From positions 1,150,501-1,214,500 of the forward strand of contig JAHBTU010000002.1 of NCBI GenBank assembly GCA_019638455.1: a stretch of DNA of 64,000 nt, given 5' to 3'. Every line of letters begins with the position of its first letter. Position 1 is the first letter of the stretch. Position numbers and translations under genes: made by a program. The notes under the pieces were generated by a model, which saw nothing but the letters and a program-made list of their open reading frames with translations, had not been told where the DNA came from and searched no databases. Shown here piece after piece: positions 9,048 through 17,713 of this stretch. Source of the stretch: Saprospiraceae bacterium (GTDB taxonomy: Bacteria > Bacteroidota > Bacteroidia > Chitinophagales > Saprospiraceae).

Positions 9048-9170
9048 GCAACTGGTCAGACACGTTTTGATTTTAATAACACTAAGCCCATGTAACCAAT
9101 ACCCTTTTTGGGCGTTTACTTTGCATTTTTTTAATCAAAACGATAAATCTCGCTTCGTCCCCCGTAGCTT

Positions 9171-10298
9171 ATGCTGACTTTAAAACGATTCTTCATCGCA
9201 GACGTGACTTTGCTAACCGCTTGTCTCGCAACTATTTGGCTAAGTATCGAGCGTCCCGCTTCCTTAGCCTTGAGCGCAGGCATGGCTGGTCTGTTCAACG
9301 CACCTTACGAGCCGGCTTCCGCAAGCGAAGCAGTGCCAGCGGTGAAAGAAACCACTCCCACGATAGGCCCTTCTGATTCCAAAGCACCCATATCGGTCGA
9401 AACATCCAAACCAAGAGCCACCAAGCGCAGACTTTCCTCCAAAGTACTTGTGCCCGGAGGCCCTGACACGATTCCGTATCTTTCTTTCGACCCCTCGATG
9501 CTGAAAGCCATGTTTGAGCAGGCCAACTATCTGCGCCGCTCCGATGTCCCCAAGACGGGGGCATCTGGCATATCCAAAGAAGAAATGCTCCGCACGGTGG
9601 AACTGCTGCAAAATGTGCAACTGCTCGACCCCACTGTGATGCTTACCACTTTCGACTTCTACGGCATCAACACCGATTTGCACAACAACCGCGTTCGTAT
9701 GACGGGCTACTACACCCCCGTTATCAAAGCGAGCCGTGTCCGCACGAGCGAATACACGGTGCCCATGTTGCGACGGCCCGAATCGAACGTCCCTCCAGCC
9801 GAGCTCATCGAAGAAGGGGCACTCGAAGGAAGAGGCCTTGAGTTGGCATGGTTGCGGAGCAAAAAAGAATTGGCAAACGCTCAGCTGCAAGGCAACTGCT
9901 TGGTGGAATTTCCTGATGGGCAGCGCCAACATTTCGGCTTTGGCGGCTCCGTGAAGCGGTCGAAAGGTGGCAAGGGCAAGTATGTTTTCTTCACGCCTGT
10001 TGACAATGAGGTGCTTGGTTGTGGGTTTTTCCCGCTTACGGCAGGTTATTCTGTGGCTGTTGACCCTCGCTTCATACCTATTGGCAGCACGCTCTTGGCT
10101 GAGTTGCCCAACATTGATGCGAATGGCAAGCTCTTGGGCTATACCTATCGCATCATTTTCGCCCAAGACCGAGGCGGGGCCATTTTGACCACCAAGCGGA
10201 TGGACTTGTACTCGGGCGTAGGTCAAATAGGCTTGCAAGAAGCCCGTAAAATCAATCGCTATGGCAGGCTTTGGCTGATGTTGCCAAAGGAAAGATGA
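9171..10298 (+). CDS. mltA: Membrane-bound lytic murein transglycosylase A
   Basis: This enzyme cleaves peptidoglycan to 1,6-anhydro-muropeptides. The 375-residue protein has an N-terminal hydrophobic export segment and a spacer of ~110 residues. The MltA domain begins near MTGYYTPVIKASRVRTSEYTVPM and continues through VEFPDGQRQHFGFGG. A C-terminal 3D domain carries the three Asp of the active-site region (YSVAVDPRFIPIGSTLLAELP, IIFAQDRGGAI, RMDLYSGVG). No lipobox Cys is visible near the N-terminus, so it may be membrane-anchored or released. It is followed 14 bp downstream by an acyltransferase gene. Confidence 0.88.
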   Translation: MLTLKRFFIADVTLLTACLATIWLSIERPASLALSAGMAGLFNAPYEPASASEAVPAVKETTPTIGPSDSKAPISVETSKPRATKRRLSSKVLVPGGPDTIPYLSFDPSMLKAMFEQANYLRRSDVPKTGASGISKEEMLRTVELLQNVQLLDPTVMLTTFDFYGINTDLHNNRVRMTGYYTPVIKASRVRTSEYTVPMLRRPESNVPPAELIEEGALEGRGLELAWLRSKKELANAQLQGNCLVEFPDGQRQHFGFGGSVKRSKGGKGKYVFFTPVDNEVLGCGFFPLTAGYSVAVDPRFIPIGSTLLAELPNIDANGKLLGYTYRIIFAQDRGGAILTTKRMDLYSGVGQIGLQEARKINRYGRLWLMLPKER

Positions 10299-10312
10299 GG
10301 CGTTTCTGACGA

Positions 10313-11188
10313 ATGACGGATTACATCGGCTATTTCTTCCTGCGCGTCATTATCGAGATGTTTCGGTTCGTGCCTTTTCGGATAGTTTACGCTATATCCG
10401 ATGGGTTGGCGTATCTGCTGCTCCGTGTTGTCGGGTATCGCAAAGGGGTAGTCGCCGAAAACCTGCGGCGGGCATTTCCCGAAAAAGACGACGCGGAGAT
10501 AAAGCGATTGATGTGGCTTTCTTACCAAAATCTGGCCGACAACACGCTTGAAAGTCTCAAACTCTTCACCACGCCTATCCCCGAAATCCATCGCCGCTGC
10601 CCTGTGCTCAACCCCGAATTGGTGAATCAATACCTCGACCAAGGGCAGCCCATCATTCTCGCCGGGAGCCATTACAACAATTGGGAAATTTGTGGCATCA
10701 CCATGCCCCCGCACTTTCACGGGGCCACGGTGACGGCTTTCAAGCCGCTGTCGAACAAGCTGATGGACCGCTATCTCAATAGTGCCCGCTCCCGAACGGG
10801 TATGGAGATGGTGGGTATGGAAGATACGTTCAAGGAAATGCGCAAGCGGGCGGGCAAACCAGTTGTTTATATTTTGCTGGCCGACCAGTCGCCAAGCAGC
10901 CGGAAAAGCGCGCATTGGGTGCCGTTCTTCGGGCAAGACACCGCCTCGTTGCCGGGCACCGATGTGCTGGCGCGAAAATTCGGGTTTCCCGTACTTTATT
11001 TTCATGTGAGGCGCACCAAGCGCGGCTTTTACGAGGTTGAATTCTTCGAAATCTGGAAAAACCCGCGCGAGGCTGCCGAAATGGACATCACTCGCGCTTA
11101 TGCTCGCCATTTGGAAGCCATTATTAGGGAGCAGCCGGAAAATTGGCTGTGGAGCCACAAACGCTGGAAGATCAAGCGCGAATCTTGA
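10313..11188 (+). CDS. LpxL/HtrB-type lipid A acyltransferase family protein
   Basis: This 291-residue membrane-associated acyltransferase probably adds a secondary acyl chain to lipid A or a related lipid. The catalytic HX4D/E motif is GSHYNNWE. The second block is LLADQSPSSRKSAHWVPFFGQDTASLPGTDVLARK, which ends in the family's substrate loop. An N-terminal hydrophobic segment (YFFLRVIIEMFRFVPFRIVYAI) anchors it, and the C-terminus ends EQPENWLWSHKRWK, typical of the family. The 14-bp gap after mltA suggests an envelope-related operon. Confidence 0.87.
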   Translation: MTDYIGYFFLRVIIEMFRFVPFRIVYAISDGLAYLLLRVVGYRKGVVAENLRRAFPEKDDAEIKRLMWLSYQNLADNTLESLKLFTTPIPEIHRRCPVLNPELVNQYLDQGQPIILAGSHYNNWEICGITMPPHFHGATVTAFKPLSNKLMDRYLNSARSRTGMEMVGMEDTFKEMRKRAGKPVVYILLADQSPSSRKSAHWVPFFGQDTASLPGTDVLARKFGFPVLYFHVRRTKRGFYEVEFFEIWKNPREAAEMDITRAYARHLEAIIREQPENWLWSHKRWKIKRES

Positions 11189-11205
11189 AAAACTGTCTTA
11201 AAACC

Positions 11206-11383
11206 GAGTGCATTTCAAATTGTCGCTTATGTACGAGGCTGCCTCACAAGTTTAAATTTCGACAGGATTAACAAGATTTACAGGTTTTTTACCCGAAAAA
11301 GAGCGCGAATCTTGCCAATCCTGTCAAACAAACATCACTTATGAGACATCCTCATGTTACTTGCGGCTATTTGAAATGCACCG
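11206..11383. mobile_element. Inverted-repeat (MITE-like) element carrying a second element in its loop
   Basis: The left arm GTGCATTTCAAATTGTCGC (11208-11226) pairs with GCGGCTATTTGAAATGCAC (11363-11381), with two mismatches. Outside the arms both sides carry CTTAAAACC (11197-11205 and 11384-11392), which looks like a target-site duplication. The same arm sequence bounds the inverted repeat at 37244-37346. A single degraded arm (GCGACAATTTGAAACGCAC) lies at about 13708-13726. Confidence 0.55.
11235..11353. repeat. 119-bp dispersed inverted-repeat element, copy 1
   Basis: Ends are GAGGCTGCCTCACAAGT and ACTTATGAGACATCCTC, imperfect terminal inverted repeats. An inner pair, GACAGGATTAACAAGATT and AATCTTGCCAATCCTGTC, makes the whole unit able to fold as one long hairpin. 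Copies 2 and 3 are at 27304-27424 and 37124-37242. Confidence 0.75.
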
Positions 11384-11436
11384 CTTAAAACCCCACTTCG
11401 AAGGTGTGGCACGAACGCTTTGAGAGCAATGAGATG

Positions 11437-11490
11437 CCCAGATTAAAAGAGGATTTGAACCTGCTCGTTGGCAAGGCAGGGATACCCTTT
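11437..11490. repeat. Dispersed ~50-bp repeat, copy 1
   Basis: This copy matches 13436-13487 with few differences (CCCAGATTAAAAGAGGATTT, then CGTTGGCAAGGCAGGGAT here). The function is unknown. Confidence 0.5.
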
Positions 11491-11497
11491 CAGAGTC

Positions 11498-11932
11498 TTA
11501 CCGCCTGTTCATGTCTGTCGCAAATCCCTGTATCACTTCCAACAGACGCATGGGCGACAATAGATTCTTGCCTGTCTCGGCCTCTTGCGTAGCGGGGTTT
11601 AGGTAGCCGCCCAAATTGCGCACTCGCTCGGCATTGAGCGGCTGAAAAGCCATGGACCAATCCTTGAAAAGTCGTTTGGGGATGTATCCCTGATGCAAAA
11701 TGACTGGCTCGCGGTGTCGTTGGTCGAGCGAGATTCGATGCGCGTAGAGGTCGCGCACCACGTCGTCGTCGCCTTCCAATAGTTGGATAAAATTGCCGTA
11801 GCCATAGAGCAGGATACCTGTGACGTTTTTCTCGATGTTTTTTGACCGGCACTGTCGCAGCAGCACTATCAAGTCGTCGTCGTTGAAATAGGCGTTGGCT
11901 TTGCTTCGGTATATGAGTTGGAATACTGGCAT
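11498..11932 (-). CDS. BLUF-domain blue-light sensor, stand-alone
   Basis: This 144-residue flavin photoreceptor consists of a BLUF domain (residues 3-95) plus a ~45-residue helical tail. The flavin-contacting residues expected in the family are present: Tyr8 (LIYRSKA), Asn32 (SKNIEKNVTGILLY), and Gln50 (GNFIQLLEGD). W92 and M94 in DWSMAFQP also match. No output domain is fused, so signalling must pass through a partner protein. It is transcribed away from the alkylglycerol-monooxygenase-like gene. Confidence 0.88.
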   Translation of the reverse strand: MPVFQLIYRSKANAYFNDDDLIVLLRQCRSKNIEKNVTGILLYGYGNFIQLLEGDDDVVRDLYAHRISLDQRHREPVILHQGYIPKRLFKDWSMAFQPLNAERVRNLGGYLNPATQEAETGKNLLSPMRLLEVIQGFATDMNRR

Positions 11933-12041
11933 GGGTCAGGTCTGTTTATAGTTCCAAGTGCCGCGCAGTGAGGCGCGACGTTTTTTGTTTGCAGGGCTAA
12001 ATTACAGCGTTGTTGGAAAATTCACCTATCGGCACGAAAGA

Positions 12042-12069
12042 TTGAAAAGCCGAACGTTTGCTATTTTTG
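12042..12069 (+). promoter_or_regulatory. Bacteroidota-type promoter for the sterol-desaturase-family gene
   Basis: The -7 element is TATTTTTG (12062-12069) and TTG at 12042-12044 gives a 17-base spacer. The predicted leader to the ATG at 12099 is about 25 nt. This supports the ATG at 12099 over an upstream in-frame start at 11958. Confidence 0.6.
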
Positions 12070-12098
12070 CACAGCAAATCCATTCAAACGACTTTGCC

Positions 12099-13415
12099 AT
12101 GGAAGCTTACGGCGCTATTCTGAATTTGGTTATTCCCATTTTTTTTCTGTTGTATTTCATCGAGAACATCGTGGCGTGGCGGCGCGGCGAGCGGGTCATT
12201 CGCGGGTTGGACAGCATATCGAGTTTTAGTTCGGGCATCACCAACGTGGTGAAGGACGTGTTGGGGCTAAGCGTGGGGATTCTTAGTTACGCTTGGTTGG
12301 TGGAGCGGGCAGCGATTTTCCACATCGAGGCCACTTGGCTGCTGTATGTGGTCGCGTTCATCGCGGTTGATTTTCAGGGTTATTGGGTGCATCGCTGGAG
12401 CCACGAAATCAATTTTTTGTGGAACCGCCACATCATCCACCACAGCAGCGAGGAGTTCAATCTTTCGTGCGCGTTGCGACAATCCATTTCCACGTTCATC
12501 AATTATTTCACCTTTTTGCTACTGCCTGCCGCGCTGTTGGGCGTGCCGGGCGTGGTAATCGCCATCATCGGTCCGTTGCATTTGTTTTTGCAATACTGGT
12601 ATCACACTAGGCTTATTGGCAAGATGGGCTGGCTCGAAAAGGTCATTGTGACACCTTCGCACCACCGCGTGCATCACGCCATCAATCCCGAATACATGGA
12701 CAAGAACTATGGGCAAATTTTTATTCTTTGGGACAAATGGTTTGGCACGTTCCAAGAAGAACTGCCCGAAGTGCCGCCTGTTTACGGGGTGAAACGCCCT
12801 GTGCGCACTTGGAATCCGTTCAAAATCAACTTCCAGCATTTTTGGCTGATGTTCACCGATGCTTGGCGCACGCGCAGTTGGTGGGACAAAATCCGACTAT
12901 GGTTCATGCCGACGGGCTGGCGCCCGGAGGACGTGCAGCATCGCTATCCGGTGTCGAGTATCGGCGACGTGTACCACTTCGAGAAATATGACACCCCCGC
13001 TTCTCGGGCGCTGGTGGCGTGGTCGTGGGCGCAGATGTTTTTCAACTACTTTTTGCTGATTTATTTCTTTGCGTATCTCGGCAAGATTGGCGCTCCGGGC
13101 GTGTTTCTCTACGGTGCCTTTGTGTTTGCCTCTATCTACGCTTACACGGAGTTGATGGACAGGAACCGCTACGCTCACTTGTTTGAGTCGCTGAAATCTG
13201 CTTTTGGCCTGTATCTGATTTGGCAGGCGGGGGGCGATTGGTTTGGTGCCCGCGCCAATGTGGGCGCATGGTATGTCCACATCGTCGCGGCATACTGCGT
13301 GTTGTCGGCCCTCATCTCTATCTATTTTGTGGAATTTGAAATCAAGCGGGGTTGTGAGCGCCTGACGGAGCATGAATCCTTTATGAGCGCCTCAGGAGAG
13401 AAAAAGTCTTCGTAA
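12099..13415 (+). CDS. Sterol desaturase / alkylglycerol-monooxygenase-like membrane protein
   Basis: This 438-residue integral membrane diiron hydroxylase belongs to the fatty acid hydroxylase superfamily. The His clusters are HRWSHE, NRHIIHHSSEEFN, and the later HHRVHHAINPEYMDKNYG. The last is characteristic of the TMEM195/alkylglycerol monooxygenase branch, which cleaves ether lipids. A C-terminal region with several membrane segments (FFNYFLLIYFFAYLGKIG, VFLYGAFVFASIYAY) extends past the hydroxylase domain, as in that branch. The upstream promoter fits a start at 12099. Substrate assignment to ether lipids is inference from family resemblance. Confidence 0.82.
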   Translation: MEAYGAILNLVIPIFFLLYFIENIVAWRRGERVIRGLDSISSFSSGITNVVKDVLGLSVGILSYAWLVERAAIFHIEATWLLYVVAFIAVDFQGYWVHRWSHEINFLWNRHIIHHSSEEFNLSCALRQSISTFINYFTFLLLPAALLGVPGVVIAIIGPLHLFLQYWYHTRLIGKMGWLEKVIVTPSHHRVHHAINPEYMDKNYGQIFILWDKWFGTFQEELPEVPPVYGVKRPVRTWNPFKINFQHFWLMFTDAWRTRSWWDKIRLWFMPTGWRPEDVQHRYPVSSIGDVYHFEKYDTPASRALVAWSWAQMFFNYFLLIYFFAYLGKIGAPGVFLYGAFVFASIYAYTELMDRNRYAHLFESLKSAFGLYLIWQAGGDWFGARANVGAWYVHIVAAYCVLSALISIYFVEFEIKRGCERLTEHESFMSASGEKKSS

Positions 13416-13435
13416 GCCAGCCTGATTTCGTTATA

Positions 13436-13487
13436 CCCAGATTAAAGAGGATTTGAACCTGCCCGTTGGCAAGACAGGGATTTCCTT
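13436..13487. repeat. Dispersed ~50-bp repeat, copy 2
   Basis: This is the partner of 11437-11490. Its reverse complement contains AGGTTCAAATCCT, which resembles a tRNA T-loop, but no cloverleaf can be built around it. Confidence 0.5.
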
Positions 13488-13567
13488 GATTGATTTGCAT
13501 GATTTCCAAAGGATTGCGAGCACCGTTCGTTCAAAACCACCTTGTCAGACCCTGTACTCAGGGGCTT

Positions 13568-13612
13568 GCCCGGCCAAGTGGAAGCGGACGGGGCTGATTT
13601 GCGTTGACTATA
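13568..13612. repeat. Half copy of the 46364-46427 inverted repeat
   Basis: The loop and right arm (CCCGGCCAAGTGGAA, then GGGGCTGATTTGCGTTGAC) are kept with one change, and the left arm is missing. It is separated by 33 kb from the intact copy next to an IS remnant. Confidence 0.55.
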
Positions 13613-13862
13613 AGAGCAGGAAATTGAGCGCACTTCGAATGGCCGCGAAACGTATCGGGGAATGACATTCCGCGCTCTTTCCCGGAATATCATTCTGGTT
13701 TGCAAGCGCGACAATTTGAAACGCACCCGGGAAATTTTGATTTAAGATTGCCGACTACCTGATTTCAGGGTTTTGAAGTGCCAAGCGCGAACATCGAGTT
13801 TTCGGTCATCGAACTTTTGCCTCATCAATCAACCAATCATGTAGTCGGCATTTCCTTTCCGT

Positions 13863-15902
13863 TCAGTCACGATAATCATCTTCATCCTCGTGGCGCGTCG
13901 GCTCCACTTCCGCTACCCGATGGCTTTCGCCGGGTGTCGGGTCGGCAAAAGGGCGTTTGCCGATGATGCGTTCCAAATCGGCGCGGTGCAGCACCTCTTT
14001 TTCCAGAAGCGCCTGTGCCAATGCGTCGAGTTCCTTGCGTTTTTCGCGCAGCAGATTTTTGGCGCGGGCATATTGCTCCTCTATCATGATTTTCACCTCT
14101 TGGTCAATGAGATAAGCCGTCTGCTCGGAGAAGGGGCGCATATACGACTCGTTCATCATGGAGTAGTAGGACACGTTGCCTACTTTGTCGTTGAGGCCGT
14201 AGTTGATAATCATGTCATAAGACAATCGCGTGATGTGGTCGAGGTCGCTTTGTGCGCCGGTGCTGATTTTGTCGAACACTACCGATTCTGCCGCACGGCC
14301 TCCGAGGGTCATGCACATATCGTCGAGCAACTTTTCCTTGCGCGTGATGTATTGCTCTTTGGGTAGGTATTGAGCGTAGCCCAATGCGGCAAGGCCACGT
14401 GGCACGATGGTCACTTTCACGAGCGGGTGTGCGTGTTCGAGGAACCACCCGCATATCGCATGGCCTGCCTCGTGGTAGGCGATGATTTGCTTCTCTTCCG
14501 GGCTGATGATTTTGTTTTTCTTTTCGAGACCGCCAATCACCTTGTCGAGCGCATAGTTGAAATCTTCCATGTCCACCGCCTTTTTTTCCTTGCGGGCGGC
14601 GATAAGCGCGGCTTCGTTGCACACATTGGCGATGTCGGCACCCACAAACCCCGGTGTCATTTCGGACAAAGCCATGGCGGTGACTTCGGGTGCCACCTTG
14701 ATGTTTTTCATGTGTACTTCAAAAATCTGTGCGCGGCCATTTAGGTCGGGGCGACCGATGCCAATTTGCCGGTCGAAGCGCCCCGGGCGCATCAGCGCAT
14801 TGTCCAAAATATCGGGACGGTTGGTGGCTGCCATCAGAATCACCCCTTTGTCGGTCGGGAAACCATCCATTTCCACGAGCAACTGGTTGAGGGTGTTTTC
14901 GCGCTCGTCGTTGCCGCCTTGAATGGCGCCGCGTCCGCGTGCGCGGCCAATGGCATCTATTTCGTCAATGAAGATGATGCAAGGTGCTTTTTCGCGTGCT
15001 TGGCGGAAAAGGTCGCGCACCCGCGAGGCACCCACGCCCACAAACATTTCCACGAAATCAGAACCAGAAATGGAGAAGAAGGGCGCACCGGCTTCTCCGG
15101 CTACTGCTTTGGCCAGGAGGGTCTTGCCCGTGCCGGGAGGGCCGACCAACAACACGCCTTTGGGGATTTTGCCGCCCAGCGTGGTGTATTTTTTCGGGTT
15201 TTTCAAAAAATCCACCACTTCCATCACCTCTTCTTTGGCTTCGTCAAGACCCGCCACGTCCGCAAAGGTGATGTTGACCTTTGTGTTGTTGTCAAACAAA
15301 GTTGCCTTCGACTTGCCGATGTTGAAAATCTGTGACCCCGGCCCGCCCGGCCCGCCGCCCATGCGGCGAAGGATGAAAAGCCAAAGGCCGATGAAAATCA
15401 GCAAAGGCAGCAAATATGTGAGCAGGGTGGCCGTCCAGTTGGTTTGGGGGTCCATGATGGGGATGATTTTCGGCTTTTTCTCTTTGAGCAATTGCTCGTT
15501 GACCTCTTTGAGCCAGGGCTGATAGACCTCTGGCTTGCCGATATTCACCACATAGTGAGGCAGTTTGTTGTCAGCCTCTTTGAGTTCGGGTTTCAGGTTG
15601 TCGTGGTCAGGCGAGATGAGCGAGTCTTTTTTGATGAAGATTTGCGCTTCCGTGTCGCTGATGATGACAATTTTATCCACCTGACCTTTGCGTGCCCATT
15701 TGTCCAAGTCGGGCATGGTGGCTTTTTGCGAGCCGCCCATGAACTTAGCCATTTGCAGCCCCAGCAGCGCGAGGCCCACGAGGATGTAAATCCACATGAA
15801 GCTGAAGCGCGGCATGCCGTCGCCGTTTGGTTCGTTGTCGCGTTGCGGGCGCAGCTCGTCCTGCTCCTCGTCGCGTTTATTTTTTCCTTTTTGCTCTTCC
15901 AT
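13863..15902 (-). CDS. ftsH: ATP-dependent zinc metalloprotease FtsH
   Basis: This membrane-bound AAA+ protease degrades misfolded and regulatory proteins. The 679-residue protein has two membrane segments ([19 protein letters not shown] ~36-54; [20 protein letters not shown] ~157-176) around a periplasmic domain. The AAA module carries Walker A GPPGTGKT, Walker [10 protein letters not shown], and the pore and arginine-finger regions. The peptidase carries the zinc motif HEAGH in [14 protein letters not shown]. The C-terminus is a charged tail. It lies 24 bp downstream of rsfS, so the two probably form one transcript from the promoter at 16377-16408. Confidence 0.96.
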   Translation of the reverse strand: MEEQKGKNKRDEEQDELRPQRDNEPNGDGMPRFSFMWIYILVGLALLGLQMAKFMGGSQKATMPDLDKWARKGQVDKIVIISDTEAQIFIKKDSLISPDHDNLKPELKEADNKLPHYVVNIGKPEVYQPWLKEVNEQLLKEKKPKIIPIMDPQTNWTATLLTYLLPLLIFIGLWLFILRRMGGGPGGPGSQIFNIGKSKATLFDNNTKVNITFADVAGLDEAKEEVMEVVDFLKNPKKYTTLGGKIPKGVLLVGPPGTGKTLLAKAVAGEAGAPFFSISGSDFVEMFVGVGASRVRDLFRQAREKAPCIIFIDEIDAIGRARGRGAIQGGNDERENTLNQLLVEMDGFPTDKGVILMAATNRPDILDNALMRPGRFDRQIGIGRPDLNGRAQIFEVHMKNIKVAPEVTAMALSEMTPGFVGADIANVCNEAALIAARKEKKAVDMEDFNYALDKVIGGLEKKNKIISPEEKQIIAYHEAGHAICGWFLEHAHPLVKVTIVPRGLAALGYAQYLPKEQYITRKEKLLDDMCMTLGGRAAESVVFDKISTGAQSDLDHITRLSYDMIINYGLNDKVGNVSYYSMMNESYMRPFSEQTAYLIDQEVKIMIEEQYARAKNLLREKRKELDALAQALLEKEVLHRADLERIIGKRPFADPTPGESHRVAEVEPTRHEDEDDYRD

Positions 15903-15926
15903 GTTGAAAAACGGTTTTTGGATGGT

Positions 15927-16322
15927 TCATACTTCGCCGAACTCGGTTGTTTCCGCGTCGCTCCAGAGGTTTTCTATTTCGTAGAAATGACGGGTCTCAG
16001 GGTAAAAAACGTGCACAACCGTGTTGAAATAGTCCATTAGAATCCATTTGGCATTGCTCGACCCTTCCGTGTGAGAAGGCATCGTGTGCATTTCCTCCTT
16101 CACTTTTTTGTAAATGCTCTCGGAAATCGCCTTTACATGTGTGTTGGAATCGCCCTCGCAGATGATGAAAAAATCAGCGGGAGCATCGCCGAGTTTACGG
16201 AGGTCGAGTTGAACGATATTTTTGCCTTTTTTATCGCGGATGCCCTCGACGATGAGGTGGTTTAGTTGTTCCAAGTCTGTTGGGCGGGAAGTTGCCCGCC
16301 GGGGTGCTGTGGCTGTAATCAA
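15927..16322 (-). CDS. rsfS: Ribosomal silencing factor RsfS
   Basis: RsfS binds uL14 on the large subunit and blocks subunit joining under starvation. The 131-residue protein shows the family core: LIVEGIRDKKGKNIVQLDLR, then DFFIICEGDSNTHVKAISES, and AKWILMDYFNTVVHVFYPETRHFYEIENLW. The only fitting start is TTG at 16322; no ATG exists before the core. The gene heads an rsfS-ftsH operon, a pairing common in Bacteroidota. Confidence 0.92.
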   Translation of the reverse strand: MITATAPRRATSRPTDLEQLNHLIVEGIRDKKGKNIVQLDLRKLGDAPADFFIICEGDSNTHVKAISESIYKKVKEEMHTMPSHTEGSSNAKWILMDYFNTVVHVFYPETRHFYEIENLWSDAETTEFGEV

Positions 16323-16376
16323 AATTTTATTGTTGATTTGTTGAATCGTTTATTTGTTGAGTTCAAACAGGCGGGA

Positions 16377-16408
16377 TAAAGGTAAGGTGCAACGATGACC
16401 TGCAAAAA
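16377..16408 (-). promoter_or_regulatory. Promoter of the rsfS-ftsH operon
   Basis: On the minus strand TTTTTG (16403-16408) is followed after 18 bases by TACCTTTA (16377-16384). This is one mismatch from TAnnTTTG with near-ideal spacing. Confidence 0.55.
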
Positions 16409-16494
16409 CGTCGTTTGTTTTATTATCGTTTTGATAACGACGGGCAACTGGCGTGACTGCTTGGCCTCAATGCTTGCAATGACAAAATTTGCGC

Positions 16495-17304
16495 ATGGCA
16501 AACACACTTTTTATCGGAAAAGTTTACCACCGTTTCGACGAACTGCCCTCGACGAACGATTGGGCGCTCGAACTTATCGCTGCGCCCGCCTCGTCGGGGC
16601 AGGGGGCTGCAAAAAGCAAGCCACCGGAAGGAACGGTCGTCAGGGCTGACAGTCAGTCAGCCGGGCGTGGACAGTTTGGCAGCCGATGGGAAGGCGAGCC
16701 GGGCAAAAACCTCCTGCTCAGCGTGATTTTGCGCCCCACTTGGCTGGAATCGCAAGCGCAATTTTACCTGAGCATGGCCGTGGCCTTGGCGCTCCGCGAC
16801 ACGGTGGACGAGGCGCCATCCACCATCAAATGGCCTAACGACCTCTACCTCGGCGCTCGAAAGACCGCTGGCATTTTGATTCAAAACAGCCTCTCCGGGC
16901 AGTTTTTGCAGACTTCTGTCATCGGCATCGGCTTGAATGTCAATCAAACGGAGTTTGACCCGGCGCTGCCCAACCCGACTTCGCTGGCCTTGTTTTTTGG
17001 AAAAAAATTCGATTTGGACGAAATAGCCGAATGTCTTTTCGAGTGCCTCGAAGGGCGTTATTTGCAACTCAAATCAGGCCAACGAGCGGCGATTAAGGCC
17101 GAATACGAACGGGCGTTGTATCGCCTCGGCGAGCCGTCGAAGTTCGTTCGTGCCGCCGATAATTCAGAATTTAGAGGCATCATTCGAGGGGTGACAGAGG
17201 AAGGGCGGCTGCGCGTGGAGACTGAAACCGGGGGGGAGACTTTTGGGGTGAAGGAGGTGCGTTTGCTCCACTCCTCCGACGATTTCGATTCTTCGGAGGA
17301 ATAG
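16495..17304 (+). CDS. birA: Biotin--[acetyl-CoA-carboxylase] ligase
   Basis: This enzyme attaches biotin to the carboxyl carrier protein through biotinyl-AMP. The 269-residue protein lacks a DNA-binding domain, so it is a mono-functional (class I) ligase. Motifs are ELPSTNDWALEL, the biotin loop SAGRGQFGSRWEGEPGKNLLLSV, the substrate strand IKWPNDLYLGARKTAGILIQ, and GIGLNVNQ. A C-terminal SH3-like domain (FRGIIRGVTEEGRLRVETE) is present. The ATG at 16495 is preferred over the TTG two codons upstream. It diverges from rsfS. Confidence 0.93.
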   Translation: MANTLFIGKVYHRFDELPSTNDWALELIAAPASSGQGAAKSKPPEGTVVRADSQSAGRGQFGSRWEGEPGKNLLLSVILRPTWLESQAQFYLSMAVALALRDTVDEAPSTIKWPNDLYLGARKTAGILIQNSLSGQFLQTSVIGIGLNVNQTEFDPALPNPTSLALFFGKKFDLDEIAECLFECLEGRYLQLKSGQRAAIKAEYERALYRLGEPSKFVRAADNSEFRGIIRGVTEEGRLRVETETGGETFGVKEVRLLHSSDDFDSSEE

Positions 17305-17713
17305 AACTACCCATCCGGCACGGTGTCGGCAAGGATGCACGACAACGGCAATGGGGTTTGAAAAAGCCCTATCCCCCCACTCATCCAAAACTTTCAAACT
17401 TTAACTATTGAGTTTGCAACTTGGCTGTAACCTTTCTGTCCTTCGCCCTGTCTTTGCGAACACTTGTGGTTGGGAACAAAAGCCGGAGGTGTTGCAAGGG
17501 ATGGGGCAGCCGCTTCCACTTTCGTCGTCAGAGAGCGGCTTTTAATAGAAAGGATTATTGGATTGGTAGGTTCTTTGTTTTGCAAAATACTCATCCTCCG
17601 CATCTTTGTTCCACCAAGCATGGCGGGTAGCGCCCGCAAAGCATAATCCGAGCACCCGCGCAAGACAAGCGGGAGAAACAAAAACGAAATTTGTCACAAC
17701 TAAAAATTAAGCA
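17305..17713. other. Intergenic stretch between birA and the receptor gene
   Basis: No gene is supported. A weak terminator lies at 17508-17543. Nothing else is recognised apart from a poor -7-like CATCTTTG near 17600. Confidence 0.4.
17508..17543 (+). terminator. Possible terminator after birA
   Basis: The stem AGCCGCT (17508-17514) / AGCGGCT (17534-17540) is followed by a short T-run. The long loop and weak T-tract keep confidence moderate. Confidence 0.4.

Larger units (their letters stand above)
11189..11497. other. Intergenic stretch holding nested inverted-repeat elements
   Basis: There is no gene between the acyltransferase and the BLUF gene. It contains a 178-bp inverted-repeat element (11206-11383) flanked by the 9-bp direct repeat CTTAAAACC. 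The 119-bp dispersed element (11235-11353) sits in the middle of this larger element. A 46-54 bp repeat follows at 11437-11490. Confidence 0.6.
13416..13862. other. Intergenic stretch of repeat fragments
   Basis: No gene is supported. It holds a second copy of the ~50-bp repeat (13436-13487), a half copy (13568-13612) of the inverted repeat at 46364-46427, and a degraded arm (about 13708-13726) of the CATTTCAAATTGTCGC element. It looks like a sink for insertion debris between two convergent genes. Confidence 0.55.

Noticed and set aside
13430..13490. tRNA-like T-loop (AGGTTCAAATCCT on the minus strand) in the ~50-bp repeat
   Set aside because: No acceptor, D- or anticodon stem can be built around it, and the T-stem itself has mismatches. 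It also recurs at 11437-11490 as part of a repeat.
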